In this document: positions 50,950 through 61,671 of the stretch, one piece after another
Numbering within the stretch: the stretch's first letter is position 1
Layout: each line of letters starts with the position of its first letter
Source: Vibrio gangliei
GTDB taxonomy: Bacteria; Pseudomonadota; Gammaproteobacteria; Enterobacterales; Vibrionaceae
Direction of reading: 5' to 3'
Length of the DNA stretch: 64,000 bases
NCBI RefSeq assembly: GCF_026001925.1
Contig: NZ_AP021869.1
Location: 1,860,001 to 1,924,000 of the forward strand
Program-made: the position numbers and the translations under genes
Notes under the pieces: generated by a model
What the model was told of the DNA's origin: nothing
The model's input: the letters and a program-made list of their open reading frames with translations, nothing else
Database searches by the model: none

Positions 50950-50965
50950 CTGTATAAAAACACAG
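50950..50965. promoter_or_regulatory. LexA box of the interrupted dinB
   Basis: CTGTATAAAAACACAG fits CTGT-N8-ACAG, 35 bp upstream of the dinB start codon. It now drives only the 5' remnant and, by read-through, perhaps the island end. Confidence 0.87.
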
Positions 50966-51018
50966 TTAAATGATAGCGCTAAATTACCCTTATACCAAGT
51001 AATACGTTTTCTCTAGAT

Positions 51019-51049
51019 AAAAAAATACCTTAATCCGAAGACTAAGGTA
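51019..51049 (-). terminator. Terminator after nqrM
   Basis: TACCTTA (51026-51032) pairs with TAAGGTA (51043-51049), with an inner continuation and a CGAA loop; on the minus strand seven T follow. Confidence 0.75.
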
Positions 51050-51075
51050 CTTATATTCACTAGGTCTAACCACGC

Positions 51076-51309
51076 TTACATAATGCGTTTGTCTTCCCAT
51101 TTTGCTAATTTTTCAGCACGTAACGCCGCTTTTGCTTCACGTTTTTTACGCGCATCACAAGGTTCCGGGCAGTTACACACTTTATCGACACCAACGGCAC
51201 CAAGACCGCCACAGCTGCCTTTGACCACTTTCTTTTGAAAGATGTAGCCCACTGACATCGCAGCAATCACAGCCACAAAAATTAAAAATGTAATACCAAA
51301 AGTTGCCAT
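51076..51309 (-). CDS. nqrM: Na+-NQR maturation protein NqrM
   Basis: This 77-aa protein has one N-terminal membrane helix (ITFLIFVAVIAAMSVGYIF) and the cysteine cluster GSCGGL and KVCNCPEPCDARKK, the hallmark of NqrM (DUF539). NqrM is needed for assembly of the Na+-translocating NADH:quinone reductase, probably by inserting the iron centre between subunits NqrD and NqrE. It follows apbE by 12 bp, and this order after nqrF is standard in Vibrio. Confidence 0.95.
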   Translation of the reverse strand: MATFGITFLIFVAVIAAMSVGYIFQKKVVKGSCGGLGAVGVDKVCNCPEPCDARKKREAKAALRAEKLAKWEDKRIM

Positions 51310-51321
51310 AAAGCACCCCGA

Positions 51322-52365
51322 TTATTGTTTGTCTTTCAAATACGGTTTAAACGCATTTGAACTGAATTCTTCAAAGCCATTTTCTGTTTTCACAATATAC
51401 AATACAGGAATATTGTGAAGGTTGGCGATACGTAGCCCTTCTTCCTCACCGAGAACCATCAAACCTGTTGATAAGCCGTCAGCAGTCATACTGGATGGAT
51501 CCAAAACCGTCACAGACACGACCTTATTATTAATTGGTGTGCCGGTTTTCGGATTAATGATATGTGAATAGCGTACGCCATCTTCTTCAAAGTAATTACG
51601 ATAATCCCCTGAAGTCGCGATAGCCATATCACCCGGTTCAATGATATTTTCAACAGAACGCTGATCAACAACCGGTTTTTCTACCGCAATTCGCCAACGC
51701 ACACCATCACGGTTTTTCCCTTTCACACGAATTTCGCCGCCGACTTCTACCATGTAATTGTGAATGCCAATAGACTCAAGGTAATCTGCCACTTCATCCG
51801 TACCACGGCCTTTCGCAATACTAGAAAGATCGACATACAGTTCAGGAATATCTTTAATCAGCGCATCACCGGTTTCACTAAGATGCTCAATACCTGTAAT
51901 TGCACGTCGTTCCGCTAATTTTTCTGGTGTTGGAACGACATCGGGGCGATCTTCTGGTCCAAAGCCCCATAAATTCACAATAGGTCCAACAGTAACGTCC
52001 ATTGCGCCTTCGGTGAGCTTGTTAATACGCAACGCTTCACGAACTACAGTCGCGGTGTCCTTTGAAACTACAAACGGCTCACTGCTCTTATGCTGGTTAA
52101 AGCGGCTTAACTCTGAATCTGGACGATAAGTCGACATTTCATCATTCACCTTCTCCAGCACTTTATCGATCTCAGCTTGTAAAGTTTCAGGGGTCGGTTG
52201 GCCTTTTTGAACGATGTACTTCACATTATAGCCCGTGCCCATCGTAGGACCGGAAATATGAACTTGTTCTGCGGGCTTAGAACAGGCTGCCAAGAACATC
52301 ATAGTGGCAAATCCTAGAACCCCAATTTTGAACGACCTAGCAAGTTGAACGGCTTTTCTCTGCAC
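51322..52365 (-). CDS. apbE: FAD:protein FMN transferase
   Basis: This 347-aa lipoprotein-like flavin transferase attaches FMN covalently to threonines of NqrB and NqrC. A signal peptide with lipobox-like LAACSK (about residues 25-30) is followed by ISGPTMGTGYNVKY and VDLSSIAKGRGTDEVADYL, then YMVEVGGEIRVKG, all ApbE hallmarks. It lies between the nqr operon, whose terminator precedes it, and nqrM, so it has its own promoter or receives read-through. Confidence 0.95.
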   Translation of the reverse strand: MQRKAVQLARSFKIGVLGFATMMFLAACSKPAEQVHISGPTMGTGYNVKYIVQKGQPTPETLQAEIDKVLEKVNDEMSTYRPDSELSRFNQHKSSEPFVVSKDTATVVREALRINKLTEGAMDVTVGPIVNLWGFGPEDRPDVVPTPEKLAERRAITGIEHLSETGDALIKDIPELYVDLSSIAKGRGTDEVADYLESIGIHNYMVEVGGEIRVKGKNRDGVRWRIAVEKPVVDQRSVENIIEPGDMAIATSGDYRNYFEEDGVRYSHIINPKTGTPINNKVVSVTVLDPSSMTADGLSTGLMVLGEEEGLRIANLHNIPVLYIVKTENGFEEFSSNAFKPYLKDKQ

Positions 52366-52483
52366 TTGCTTACTCCTTTGCGATATAACGAAAATGATTG
52401 GTAATAAACACGAGCAATTTAGTAACTTGACTTAATTACATCGCCAGAATCTATGACTCAATAATTCTTCAATCTCTGTCTAT

Positions 52484-52520
52484 TTTAAAAAAGAATGGCT
52501 GACTTAGATAAGTCAGCCAT
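52484..52520 (-). terminator. Terminator of the nqrABCDEF operon
   Basis: ATGGCTGACTT (52495-52505) and AAGTCAGCCAT (52510-52520) form an 11-bp stem with a 4-nt loop; on the minus strand CTTTTTT follows. It lies 21 bp after the nqrF stop. Confidence 0.88.
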
Positions 52521-52540
52521 TTTTATCAGTAACTTAGTGA

Positions 52541-53773
52541 TTAGCCACCAAAGTCATCCAATAGGATGTTTTCGTCTTCTACACCAAGGTCTTTCAACAT
52601 TCCGATAACGGCTGCGTTCATCATCGGTGGACCACACATGTAGTATTCACAATCTTCTGGTGCTTCATGATCTTTCAAGTAGCTTTCATAAAGAACGTTG
52701 TGAATAAAGCCAGTCTTACCTTCCCAGTTATCTTCTGGAAGTGGATCAGACAATGCACAGTGCCATTCGAAGTTATCATTTTCTGCCGCTAGGCCATCGA
52801 AATCTTCAACATAGAACATTTCACGCTTAGAACGAGCACCATACCAGAAGCTCATCTTACGCTTAGACTTCAGACGCTTAAGTTGGTCGAAGATATGAGA
52901 ACGCATAGGAGCCATACCTGCACCACCACCAACGAATACCATTTCTGCATCGGTTTCTTTCGCGAAGAATTCACCGAATGGACCTGAAATCGTACACTTA
53001 TCACCTGGTTTCAATGACCAAATGTAAGAAGACATGATACCTGGTGGTACATCTGGATTATTAGGCGGCGGCGTAGCGATACGCACGTTTAGCATAATAA
53101 TGCCTTCTTCCTCTGGGTAGTTAGCCATCGAGTAAGCACGGATGGTTTCTTCTTCCACTTTTGACTCGTAGCGGAACAAGTTAAACTTCTCCCAATCTTC
53201 ACGGTATTCCTCAGGAATATCGAAATCTGAGTATTTAATATGATGGGGTGGAGCTTCAATCTGAATATAACCACCTGCACGGAATGGTACAGATTCACCA
53301 TCTGGGATCGCAATCTTAAACTCTTTGATGAAGGTCGCTTCGTTATTATTAGAAATAACTTCACATTCCCATTTTTTCACACCAAAGATTTCTTCAGGCA
53401 ATTCAATCTCCATGTCGGTTTTCACGTTCACTTGACAAGCAAGACGTTCACCTTCACGAGCTTCACCTTTAGTAATGTGATCCAATTCTGTTGGTAGAAT
53501 ATCACCACCGCCAGATTTGATCTTTACGCGACATTGGCCACATGAACCACCGCCACCACAAGCTGAAGACACAAAAATGCCTGAAGCTGAAAGTGCACCT
53601 AGTAGTTTGCTACCCGCGCTTGTAATAATGGCTTTCTCAGGATCGCCATTTACAGAAATCGTAATGTCACCTTCTGGAACTAGTTTAGATTTAGCGAACA
53701 AAATCACCAAAACTAACGCTAGAACGATCAGAGTAAACATTCCGACGCCAAGGAGAATAACATTTGTATCCAT
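52541..53773 (-). CDS. nqrF: Na+-translocating NADH:quinone reductase subunit F
   Basis: NqrF is the NADH-oxidising entry of the complex. The 410-aa protein has an N-terminal membrane helix ([20 protein letters not shown]), a 2Fe-2S ferredoxin domain with ligands C72, C78, C81 and C113 ([15 protein letters not shown]), an FAD domain ([11 protein letters not shown]) and an NADH-binding domain ([17 protein letters not shown]). It ends with DFGG. It is the last gene of the operon. Confidence 0.97.
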   Translation of the reverse strand: MDTNVILLGVGMFTLIVLALVLVILFAKSKLVPEGDITISVNGDPEKAIITSAGSKLLGALSASGIFVSSACGGGGSCGQCRVKIKSGGGDILPTELDHITKGEAREGERLACQVNVKTDMEIELPEEIFGVKKWECEVISNNNEATFIKEFKIAIPDGESVPFRAGGYIQIEAPPHHIKYSDFDIPEEYREDWEKFNLFRYESKVEEETIRAYSMANYPEEEGIIMLNVRIATPPPNNPDVPPGIMSSYIWSLKPGDKCTISGPFGEFFAKETDAEMVFVGGGAGMAPMRSHIFDQLKRLKSKRKMSFWYGARSKREMFYVEDFDGLAAENDNFEWHCALSDPLPEDNWEGKTGFIHNVLYESYLKDHEAPEDCEYYMCGPPMMNAAVIGMLKDLGVEDENILLDDFGG

Positions 53774-53801
53774 TGTTTATTCCTTATTTTGGGCGTTTAC
53801 C

Positions 53802-54398
53802 CTACAGTTGAATACCAGAGAAAGACATAAAGCCTAACGCCATAAGACCCGCTGTGATGAATGTGATACCTAGGCCACGTAGACCTGGAGGCACATCAGA
53901 ATACTTCATCTTTTCACGGATACCTGCTAACGCAACAATGGCGAGCATCCAACCTAAACCTGAACCGAAGCCGTAGACGATTGACTCTGCGAAGTTATAG
54001 TCACGTTGAACCATGAACGACACGCCACCAAAGATGGCACAGTTAACCGTGATCAACGGCAAGAAAATACCAAGTGCGTTGTACAAAGGTGGGAAGAAAC
54101 GGTCGAGTACCATTTCCAAAATTTGTACTAATGCAGCAATAACACCGATAAAGGTAATGAAGTTAAGGAAGCTTAAATCCACACCTTGCACTAAAGCATC
54201 TTCTTTCAATAAGTAGGTATAAACTAAGTTGTTTACTGGAACTGCAACAGTCAGTACCACAACAACCGCAACACCTAGACCGATTGAGGTTTTTACTTTT
54301 TTCGATACCGCCAGGAACGTACACATGCCTAAGAAGAAAGACAGTGCCATGTTCTCAATGAAAATCGAACGAACCAGTAAGCTAATATAATGTTCCAC
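53802..54398 (-). CDS. nqrE: Na+-translocating NADH:quinone reductase subunit E
   Basis: This 198-aa integral membrane protein has six helices and the conserved region around [20 protein letters not shown], where a cysteine contributes with NqrD to the intramembrane iron centre. It lies 5 bp after nqrD and 28 bp before nqrF. The sequence is of normal length. Confidence 0.97.
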   Translation of the reverse strand: MEHYISLLVRSIFIENMALSFFLGMCTFLAVSKKVKTSIGLGVAVVVVLTVAVPVNNLVYTYLLKEDALVQGVDLSFLNFITFIGVIAALVQILEMVLDRFFPPLYNALGIFLPLITVNCAIFGGVSFMVQRDYNFAESIVYGFGSGLGWMLAIVALAGIREKMKYSDVPPGLRGLGITFITAGLMALGFMSFSGIQL

Positions 54399-54403
54399 TG
54401 CGA

Positions 54404-55036
54404 TTACTCCTTAGCTTCTACTTGTTCTGGTTTCACAGTACGGATAATCCAAATCAAGAAACCAATTAGGAAGAATGCAGACGGTGCTAATAACATCAGA
54501 CCGTTTGGTTGATACCAACCGCCATCTGAAATTAAAGGCAATACTTGCATACCAAAAAGACGACCTGAGCCTAGCAACTCGCGGAAGAAACCAACAACAA
54601 TAAGCACAAAACCGTAGCCTAGACCATTCACGATACCATCGATGAATGATGGGATCGGTGCTTCTTTCATTGCAAATGCTTCAGCACGGCCCATTACGAT
54701 ACAGTTAGTAATGATCAAACCAACGAATACTGAAAGTTGCTTTGAAATATCATAGAAATAAGCACGAAGTACTTGGTCTACCACGATTACTAACGATGCA
54801 ATGATCGCCATTTGTACGATGATACGAACACTACTAGGAATGTTATTACGCATCAAAGATACGAAGAAGTTAGAGAAAGCCGTTACAAACATTACGGCCA
54901 ACGTCATTACAAACGCGGTTTCTAACTTAGTTGTTACTGCTAGAGCAGAACATACGCCCAATACTTGCAGCGCGATTGGGTTATTGTCGAAAATCGGAGC
55001 AATAACCGCTTTTTTAAATTCTTTTACGCTAGCCAT
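54404..55036 (-). CDS. nqrD: Na+-translocating NADH:quinone reductase subunit D
   Basis: This 210-aa membrane subunit is homologous to NqrE and RnfE-type proteins: [30 protein letters not shown] at the start and [15 protein letters not shown] in the middle, where a second iron-binding cysteine lies. It overlaps nqrC by one base. Confidence 0.97.
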   Translation of the reverse strand: MASVKEFKKAVIAPIFDNNPIALQVLGVCSALAVTTKLETAFVMTLAVMFVTAFSNFFVSLMRNNIPSSVRIIVQMAIIASLVIVVDQVLRAYFYDISKQLSVFVGLIITNCIVMGRAEAFAMKEAPIPSFIDGIVNGLGYGFVLIVVGFFRELLGSGRLFGMQVLPLISDGGWYQPNGLMLLAPSAFFLIGFLIWIIRTVKPEQVEAKE

Positions 55037-55806
55037 TAGTTAAGTTCTCCTGCACGTAGTTTTGCAAGGAATGGTCCGTAACCCATATCGCCTAACCAGA
55101 AATCAAATTGATGTTGAACACCATTACTGGTTAGCGTTGCGCCAGAAAGACCATCAACACCATGCTCAGAACCTTGTGGTGCACCACCTTTTACGATCTT
55201 GATTGCTGGCTTATTATTTTCATCAAATAACTTTTTGCCTACGAATTGAGATTTCCATTTAGGATTCTCAACTTCACCACCAAGTCCAGGGGTTTCACCT
55301 TGTTCATAGTAAGTAATACCATTAACTGTATTACCGTCAGTTTGTACCGCTACGAAAGCGTACATCATTGACCAAAGACCAGTACCGTTAATTGGAAGAA
55401 TCACTTCTTTAACGTTGTCACCGTCTTTGACTAAGTAAACAAGACCTTTATTTGGACGACGCAAAATCTTAGCGATATCTTGCTCAGGTGACAGTTTAGT
55501 CGATTGCGCAGGATCTTTAGACGCCGCACGCATATCGTATTTACTCGCATCACCTTCAACAAATTCACCAGTATTAAAGTCAATCAAACGTGGTTCGATG
55601 TTTTCTTTATAGATGGTTTGAACATCTTGAGCGTTCTTAGCATCAAAACCAGCAACCGCTACGATGTTGCTCTGAACATCAAGTTTAGCATTCGCTACTT
55701 GTTTTGGTTTTAATAGTACCGCTGCCGTTGATACCACAACTGAACACACAAGGCTCAGTGCAATAACGGTAACTAGCGTACCTTTAATGGAGTCTTTATT
55801 TGCCAT
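55036..55806 (-). CDS. nqrC: Na+-translocating NADH:quinone reductase subunit C
   Basis: The 256-aa subunit begins [22 protein letters not shown] at 55806, matching V. cholerae NqrC; a longer frame would overlap nqrB by about 80 bp and is not needed. It has one N-terminal membrane helix and a periplasmic domain with the covalent FMN site SGAT (T224), which is modified by ApbE. Its start overlaps the nqrB stop by 11 bp. Confidence 0.96.
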   Translation of the reverse strand: MANKDSIKGTLVTVIALSLVCSVVVSTAAVLLKPKQVANAKLDVQSNIVAVAGFDAKNAQDVQTIYKENIEPRLIDFNTGEFVEGDASKYDMRAASKDPAQSTKLSPEQDIAKILRRPNKGLVYLVKDGDNVKEVILPINGTGLWSMMYAFVAVQTDGNTVNGITYYEQGETPGLGGEVENPKWKSQFVGKKLFDENNKPAIKIVKGGAPQGSEHGVDGLSGATLTSNGVQHQFDFWLGDMGYGPFLAKLRAGELN

Positions 55807-57040
55807 AGCGAGCTTGTCTCCTCTTGACGTTCTTCTCAACGACAAAGTAATCGAATAGAGGTGCAAATAAGTTAGCAAATAGGATCGCTAGCATCATACC
55901 CTCAGGGTAAGCTGGGTTTACCACACGGATAAGCACACACATTACACCGATCAATGCACCGTATGCCCACTTACCTTTATTGGTAAATGAAGCCGATACT
56001 GGATCGGTTGCCATGAAGATCATACCGAATGCAAAACCACCTAACACAAGGTGCCAGTACCATGGCATAGCAAACATTGCGTTGGTATCAGAACCAATCA
56101 AGTTAAACAATGTCGATACTGCAGCCATACCGATCATAACACCTGCGATGATACGCCAAGACGCTATGCGCATGTATACGATCATCAAACCACCAAGAAT
56201 AAGTGCAAGTGTCGATACTTCACCCATTGAGCCAGGGATATTACCGATGAACGCATCCATCCAAGTGATAGAGTGACCAGTAACCGTGTTCACTAATGCA
56301 CCGTGGCCACCTTGCGCCCATTGGCTTAATGCCGTTGCACCAGAGAAGCCGTCTGCAGCTGTCCATACCACATCACCAGAAATTTGCGCTGGGTATGCGA
56401 AGAACAAGAATGCACGACCGGCAAGTGCAGGGTTCAAGAAGTTACGACCGGTACCACCAAAGATTTCTTTAGCAACTACAACACCGAAGGTAATACCTAG
56501 TGCCGCTTGCCATAGAGGTAGTGTTGGTGGAACGATAAGCGCAAACAAGATTGAGGTTACAAAGAAACCTTCGTTGACTTCGTGTTTACGGATCATACAG
56601 AACAGAACTTCCCAGAAACCACCCACTGCGAAAACCACAGCATAGATAGGTAGGAAGTAAGTCGCACCAAGCAGCATCATACTGCCCCAACCTGCATCAG
56701 CAGAAATCGTCCCGCCCAGCATTTCGGTAAACCAGTAATGCCAATCACCTGCAATGACAGACGCAAGCTGATCACCAGAATACATATGGTTTAAAGCAAC
56801 AATCGCTTGATGACCCGTGTTGTACATACCCCAGAACATAGCCGGGAATACCGCTAGCCATACCATGATCATGATGCGTTTTAAATCCACGCTATCACGT
56901 ACATGTGAACGACCTTTTGTTACTGTACCAGGCGTATAGAAAAGCGTTGCAGCTGCTTCATACAAAGCAAACCAACGCTCATGTTTCCCGCCTGGTTCAA
57001 AATGCGGTTCAATATCTTCTATAAATTTCTTAAGGCCCAT
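55796..57040 (-). CDS. nqrB: Na+-translocating NADH:quinone reductase subunit B
   Basis: This 414-aa membrane subunit carries covalent FMN on T236 in [11 protein letters not shown] and riboflavin, and houses the Na+ pathway. About ten hydrophobic segments are visible. It follows nqrA by 3 bp. Length and motifs are normal. Confidence 0.97.
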   Translation of the reverse strand: MGLKKFIEDIEPHFEPGGKHERWFALYEAAATLFYTPGTVTKGRSHVRDSVDLKRIMIMVWLAVFPAMFWGMYNTGHQAIVALNHMYSGDQLASVIAGDWHYWFTEMLGGTISADAGWGSMMLLGATYFLPIYAVVFAVGGFWEVLFCMIRKHEVNEGFFVTSILFALIVPPTLPLWQAALGITFGVVVAKEIFGGTGRNFLNPALAGRAFLFFAYPAQISGDVVWTAADGFSGATALSQWAQGGHGALVNTVTGHSITWMDAFIGNIPGSMGEVSTLALILGGLMIVYMRIASWRIIAGVMIGMAAVSTLFNLIGSDTNAMFAMPWYWHLVLGGFAFGMIFMATDPVSASFTNKGKWAYGALIGVMCVLIRVVNPAYPEGMMLAILFANLFAPLFDYFVVEKNVKRRQARYGK

Positions 57041-57043
57041 GAA

Positions 57044-58384
57044 TTAACCTTCCTTCTCGATCTTGTCTAGGCAATCGCGAAGTAACTCGCCATATTCATA
57101 TTTACCTGGACATACAAAGGTACATAACGCCAAATCTTCTTCATCTAGCTCTAATACGCCTAGACGCTGAGCACTGTCAGAATCGCCCGCGCATAAGTCA
57201 CGTAGCAACAGTGTTGGCTCAATATCAAGTGGCATTACACGCTCATAGTTACCGATTGGCACCATAGAACGATCACTACCATTGGTGGTAGTCGTCATAT
57301 TAAATACGCGACTTGGGAAGAAGTGGCTAAGGAAAGAACGAGTCACAGAGAACTTATGTGAGCCAGGCATTGCCCAGCCAAATAACTCTTTTTCTCGACC
57401 TTCATGTAGCACTGAAACTTGTGAATGGTAACGGCCAAGGTAAGCATGAGGACCATTTGCATGAGTACCGGTTAAAACTGAACCAGAAATAACACGCACT
57501 TCACCTGGTAACACTTCACCTTCAGTTACCGCATCCAAGTTAGCACCCATTTGAGTACGAACTAAACGAGGTTCTTTAACTGCAGGACCTGCTAACGCAA
57601 CAACACGGTCAGTAAAGATTTCACCTGTTAGGAACAATTGACCAAATGCAATCACATCTTGGTAATTAATACTCCAAGCTACATTTTCTAAATTGACAGG
57701 ATACAGGTGATGCATGTGTGTACCTGCAAGACCTGCAGGGTGTACACCAGCAAACACATGTTCTTCAACATTCGCTTGAGATGACTTTGGTAGTTCAACA
57801 GAAGCTTTACATACATAAACCTTGCCTTCAGTTAAAGCTGAAAGTAGGTCTAGACCGGCTTTGAATGCTTCCGCTTGCTCATTAATAATCACAGCAGGAT
57901 CAGCTGCTAACGGATTGGTATCCATCGCAGTAACGAAAATGGCCTGAGTGGTTGAGTCGATAGCAGGAACCTTGCTGAACGGACGAGTTCGCAATGCAGT
58001 CCACATACCTGATTCAACCAGCTGCGACTTAATCACTTCGCGATCAAGTGTTGCCAGTTGGTCAGCTGTGTAGCTTTCGAAAGTTACTTGGTCATCGCCG
58101 CTTACTTCAATCACAACAGATTGAAGCACACGCTTAGCACCACGGTTAACCTCGATAACTTTACCACATGCTGGTGAAGTGTATTTCACGCCAGGGTTCT
58201 TTTTATCTTCAAAAAGAATTTGACCTTTTTTCACTTCATCATCAACGCGAACATGCATAGTTGGACGCATACCCACGTACTCTTCGCCAAGCAAGGCGAC
58301 AGTTTTGACGGGCTTACCGTCATTAATCACCTGAGCAGGAGCTCCTGAGATAGGAAGATCCAAGCCCTTTTTTATTGTAATCAT
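57044..58384 (-). CDS. nqrA: Na+-translocating NADH:quinone reductase subunit A
   Basis: The 446-aa peripheral subunit begins [16 protein letters not shown] at 58384, identical in length to V. cholerae NqrA; the frame extends 21 codons farther upstream but without support. Features such as [18 protein letters not shown] and the end [26 protein letters not shown] are typical. It is the first gene of the six-gene operon and binds ubiquinone near its interface with NqrB. Confidence 0.97.
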   Translation of the reverse strand: MITIKKGLDLPISGAPAQVINDGKPVKTVALLGEEYVGMRPTMHVRVDDEVKKGQILFEDKKNPGVKYTSPACGKVIEVNRGAKRVLQSVVIEVSGDDQVTFESYTADQLATLDREVIKSQLVESGMWTALRTRPFSKVPAIDSTTQAIFVTAMDTNPLAADPAVIINEQAEAFKAGLDLLSALTEGKVYVCKASVELPKSSQANVEEHVFAGVHPAGLAGTHMHHLYPVNLENVAWSINYQDVIAFGQLFLTGEIFTDRVVALAGPAVKEPRLVRTQMGANLDAVTEGEVLPGEVRVISGSVLTGTHANGPHAYLGRYHSQVSVLHEGREKELFGWAMPGSHKFSVTRSFLSHFFPSRVFNMTTTTNGSDRSMVPIGNYERVMPLDIEPTLLLRDLCAGDSDSAQRLGVLELDEEDLALCTFVCPGKYEYGELLRDCLDKIEKEG

Positions 58385-58774
58385 ACGCACTTGCACTACT
58401 TTATTTAGGGAAAATAAGATTCTTTTAATTGCGTAACTTAAAGACACGACTTTTTTGTGTTCGCTCTAGATTTGTTGGAAAAATCGAGAACGTAACATCC
58501 ATTTAAAAAGGCCTAAATTAATCAATAAGCTTTTCTAGGTGGCGTATTCTAACATCTTTTTAGAATCTCTTGCCATTCTGATTAGCCGGATTCAGGCATT
58601 TTTTAACGTGAAGTTAGGGGGTTTAAATACAAAAAATTGATATCTTTGAGGCGCAGCACAATTCTATAAAACATGAATCGTAATGAATTGATCAAGATGA
58701 TAACACACTTAACCACATTTTTTTTAATGATTTTAACTGCGAGTAATCATTTTGTTGCAATATGTATCCATCGA
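58385..58774. other. Intergenic region carrying the nqr promoter
   Basis: No gene is seen in 390 bp between bolA and nqrA, both on the minus strand. The region is AT-rich and must hold the nqr promoter; I see no hairpin strong enough to call a terminator after bolA. Confidence 0.4.
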
Positions 58775-59083
58775 TTACTGTCCACCGCCCGCACATTTGG
58801 GTGAAGATGGAAATGCACCATTAATCTCATTCCACTCCACTTCTGTGTATGTATGTATCGATAGTGCATGAATATGATTTTCAAGTTCATCAGCCAACAC
58901 TTCATTGATCGCTCGATGTCTTGCAATCAGTCTCTTGCCTTCAAAAGATTCGCTGACTAATACCACTTTAAAGTGACTTTCCGATCCCGGCGGCACATTG
59001 TGCATATAGCTTTCGTTTAGCACTTCAAGATGGATGGGAGTAAATGCAGACTGCAATTTCCTTTCGATTAAATCTTGGATCAT
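58775..59083 (-). CDS. bolA: BolA-family protein
   Basis: This 102-aa protein has the BolA fold pattern: [32 protein letters not shown] with the helix-turn-beta segment [17 protein letters not shown] and the conserved [13 protein letters not shown]. BolA with its monothiol glutaredoxin partner handles iron-sulfur clusters and affects cell shape under stress. A CAGG tail ends the protein, with one Cys. It precedes nqrA, as in other Vibrio. Confidence 0.93.
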   Translation of the reverse strand: MIQDLIERKLQSAFTPIHLEVLNESYMHNVPPGSESHFKVVLVSESFEGKRLIARHRAINEVLADELENHIHALSIHTYTEVEWNEINGAFPSSPKCAGGGQ

Positions 59084-59250
59084 AGACTTGCTCCTTTTTA
59101 TGTAATCAAACCAAAATGCATGAAAAGTGCGACAAACTCAATAGGGTGCGTTTATCTATAGAGATAACTATCTTGTTGTGACACCTTCTGCGACAATAGC
59201 GCCTAAATGCGCAATACAAAAATCTCTGTAAGCAAGAATAAAGATAAAAC

Positions 59251-60414
59251 ATGAAAACCGAATTAACCTTACATGACCGAACCTTAACTTTGTCACGCTT
59301 TCCTAAACGTGCAAATGAAACACTGCAAGCTTGGGATGCCGGTGATGAATATCTCATTAACCATATCACTGAATTAGGCTTACCTTCTGGTCTCAATATA
59401 TTAATTTTGAATGACAACTTTGGTGCCCTATCTTGTTGGTTTTCGCAAGATCACAACGTGACCATGATGAGTGACTCATTCATTTCACACAAAGGCACAC
59501 TCAAGAATTTACAACGTAACCGTTGCGGAAAAGTCACCTTTCTCAATTGCCTAGATGACATCCCAGATAATATCGACTTGGTATTAATGCAGATCCCTAA
59601 AAGTAATCGCTTACTTACTTGGCAGCTATCAATGCTTAGAGGGGCGTTAAAAAATGGCATCCAAGTTATTGGGGTAAATAAGACCAAAGAAATCCATACT
59701 TCGACTTTAAATCTATTTGAAAAGTATCTCGGTACGACAACCACTTCGTTGGCTTGGAAAAAACATCGCTTAGTCTTTTCAACTCCCGATTGTGAGGCCA
59801 TTATTCCAGTTGCACCAGAATGTGAATGGAAGGTGGATGAAGAAGATATTTACCTTTCCAATTACGCCAATGTGTATTCAGGTGAGGGCCTAGATTTAGG
59901 CGCACGTTTCATGCTCAAACACATTCCAGTCGATCCTGAGCTGCGTCACATTATCGATTTGGGCTGTGGCAATGGAGTGTTATCTGTCAAAGCGGGACAA
60001 CTTAACCCACATGCTCGCATTACCAGTGTGGACGAAAGTTTTATGGCGGTGGCATCGGCGAAGAAAAATTTAGAGCGCAATCTTGGAACAGAACGGAACA
60101 TTCAAGTCATCGCCAATAACTGCCTTGATGGCATGAAAGACAACAGCAGCTACTTGATATTGTGTAATCCACCTTTTCACCAAAACAACACCATCACCGA
60201 TCATATTGCTTGGCAAATGTTCTGTGATGCAAAAGATGCATTGAACCATAACGGCAAATTATTGGTCGTAGGCAATCGACACTTAGAATATCCGAGAAAA
60301 TTAGCTCGGTTATTTGGTTCACAGCAAGTGACAATCGTTGCTGAAAATAATAAATTTGTCATTATTGAAGCAGTCAAAAACAACGACTTAAACAAGAAAA
60401 CACAAAAGGACTAA
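59251..60414 (+). CDS. rlmG: 23S rRNA (guanine-1835-N2)-methyltransferase
   Basis: This 387-aa enzyme methylates G1835 of 23S rRNA. It has two Rossmann-like domains: an N-terminal, inactive one (LNILILNDNFGALSCWF) and a C-terminal catalytic one with IIDLGCGNGVLSVKAGQ (motif I), VDESFMAVASAKKN and LCNPPFHQNN (motif IV, the N-P-P-F of N2-guanine enzymes). ANVYSGEGLDLGARFML is also conserved in RlmG. It is divergent from bolA. Confidence 0.93.
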   Translation: MKTELTLHDRTLTLSRFPKRANETLQAWDAGDEYLINHITELGLPSGLNILILNDNFGALSCWFSQDHNVTMMSDSFISHKGTLKNLQRNRCGKVTFLNCLDDIPDNIDLVLMQIPKSNRLLTWQLSMLRGALKNGIQVIGVNKTKEIHTSTLNLFEKYLGTTTTSLAWKKHRLVFSTPDCEAIIPVAPECEWKVDEEDIYLSNYANVYSGEGLDLGARFMLKHIPVDPELRHIIDLGCGNGVLSVKAGQLNPHARITSVDESFMAVASAKKNLERNLGTERNIQVIANNCLDGMKDNSSYLILCNPPFHQNNTITDHIAWQMFCDAKDALNHNGKLLVVGNRHLEYPRKLARLFGSQQVTIVAENNKFVIIEAVKNNDLNKKTQKD

Positions 60415-60418
60415 AAGT

Positions 60419-60994
60419 ATGAAAAAGCTGATTATGCTCTGTGCCGCATTAGTATTAACGGCTTGTGCTAGCGTTTCTCAAACTGATTTGATTAATCTCA
60501 CCCCTTCTTCCACATTAAGCTCAAGTAAAGTCGCTGACGGATTAGCGTTCACACTAACAAGTCAAGATGTCCGCAATGCCCAGTTTATTGCTGTGATCAA
60601 ACAAGAAGGCGAAGAACAAGTTCAGCCAATGCATGCGAAACAAAACGTACGTAAGGCTTATGAAACAGCGGTATATCAGCAGTTTTTCTCTCAAGGTTTT
60701 ACCATGACAAAAAACAGCAACAACATTGTTAACCTACAAGTTGTTGATGCCCTAGCCACCGTCACGCAAACTCCGATGAAATATGATATCGAAGGCAAAG
60801 TGACTCTTAAAATCACAGCAGAAACACCAAACGGTAAGTTTGTTCGTACTTATACCGGCTCTGGCACAAAATCTGGCTCTTTCAATGCCGATAAAACAGA
60901 TATCGAAGAAGTGATTAACCGCGTTTCAAGCCGCGTATTAACCACAATTGCAAAAGACACTGAATTAACTAAGTACATGAAGAGTAACTTCTAA
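60419..60994 (+). CDS. YajG-family lipoprotein
   Basis: This 191-aa protein has a lipoprotein signal with lipobox LTAC at residues 13-16 and belongs to the YajG family, recognised by LTSQDVRNAQFIAVIK and the repetitive beta-rich region with VKITAETPNG-like segments. It starts 4 bp after rlmG and overlaps the PPIase gene by one base (TAATG). The role in the envelope is unknown; in many gammaproteobacteria it is next to ampG. Confidence 0.85.
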   Translation: MKKLIMLCAALVLTACASVSQTDLINLTPSSTLSSSKVADGLAFTLTSQDVRNAQFIAVIKQEGEEQVQPMHAKQNVRKAYETAVYQQFFSQGFTMTKNSNNIVNLQVVDALATVTQTPMKYDIEGKVTLKITAETPNGKFVRTYTGSGTKSGSFNADKTDIEEVINRVSSRVLTTIAKDTELTKYMKSNF

Positions 60995-61539
60995 TGAAAA
61001 AAATCTTATTCGGCCTATTAATGCTTTTTAGTGCCACCAGCTTTGCGGCACCTACCGTAGAATTTGAAACCACCTTAGGCAGTTTTACCATTGAACTGAA
61101 TCAGCAACAAGCGCCAGTTACGGTCGAAAACTTTATGAAATACGTTAACGACGGTAGCTATGTCGGCACACAGTTCCACCGTGTTATCCCTGGATTTATG
61201 GCGCAAGGTGGCGGTTTTGATAAAGACATGAACGAACGCTCGTCTTATGCACCGATCCGTAACGAAGCCAGTAATGGTCTAGAAAACTTAACCGCGACTA
61301 TTGCCATGGCTCGCACCAATAACCCAAACTCTGCAACGCGTCAGTTTTTCATTAACCTAACCGATAATGACTTTCTCAATTATTCACGTAACCCAGCCGG
61401 TTATGCGGTATTTGGTAAAGTCACCAAAGGCTTTGATGTAGTGCGCGCTATGGCCCGTAAGCCAACCCAATCCATGGGTATGATGAAAGATGTGCCCGTC
61501 ACTCCTATCATGATCACCAAAGTAACCGTGCAGAAGTAA
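60994..61539 (+). CDS. Periplasmic peptidyl-prolyl cis-trans isomerase (cyclophilin, PpiA type)
   Basis: This 181-aa cyclophilin has a signal peptide (ILFGLLMLFSATSFAAP, cleavage near residue 18) and the core motifs FHRVIPGFMAQGGGFDKDM, with the catalytic Arg in FHRV, and MARTNNPNSATRQFFINLTDN. It speeds up proline isomerisation in periplasmic proteins. It is coupled to the lipoprotein gene upstream. A large hairpin follows. Confidence 0.92.
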   Translation: MKKILFGLLMLFSATSFAAPTVEFETTLGSFTIELNQQQAPVTVENFMKYVNDGSYVGTQFHRVIPGFMAQGGGFDKDMNERSSYAPIRNEASNGLENLTATIAMARTNNPNSATRQFFINLTDNDFLNYSRNPAGYAVFGKVTKGFDVVRAMARKPTQSMGMMKDVPVTPIMITKVTVQK

Positions 61540-61566
61540 AGCCTCTTTACGCTCATCGACTTTGCT

Positions 61567-61610
61567 CATCACTTACTCAGCCATCGCTTATGATGACTGA
61601 GTAAGTGATG
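61567..61610 (+). terminator. Hairpin terminator after the PPIase gene
   Basis: CATCACTTACTCAG (61567-61580) and CTGAGTAAGTGATG (61597-61610) form a perfect 14-bp stem, followed by GCTGAGTTTTAT. The T run is short, so termination may be partial. Confidence 0.6.
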
Positions 61611-61671
61611 GCTGAGTTTTATAGCCAACAGACTGAACCCCAACTATCGATTGTTACCAAGGAGTAAATTC

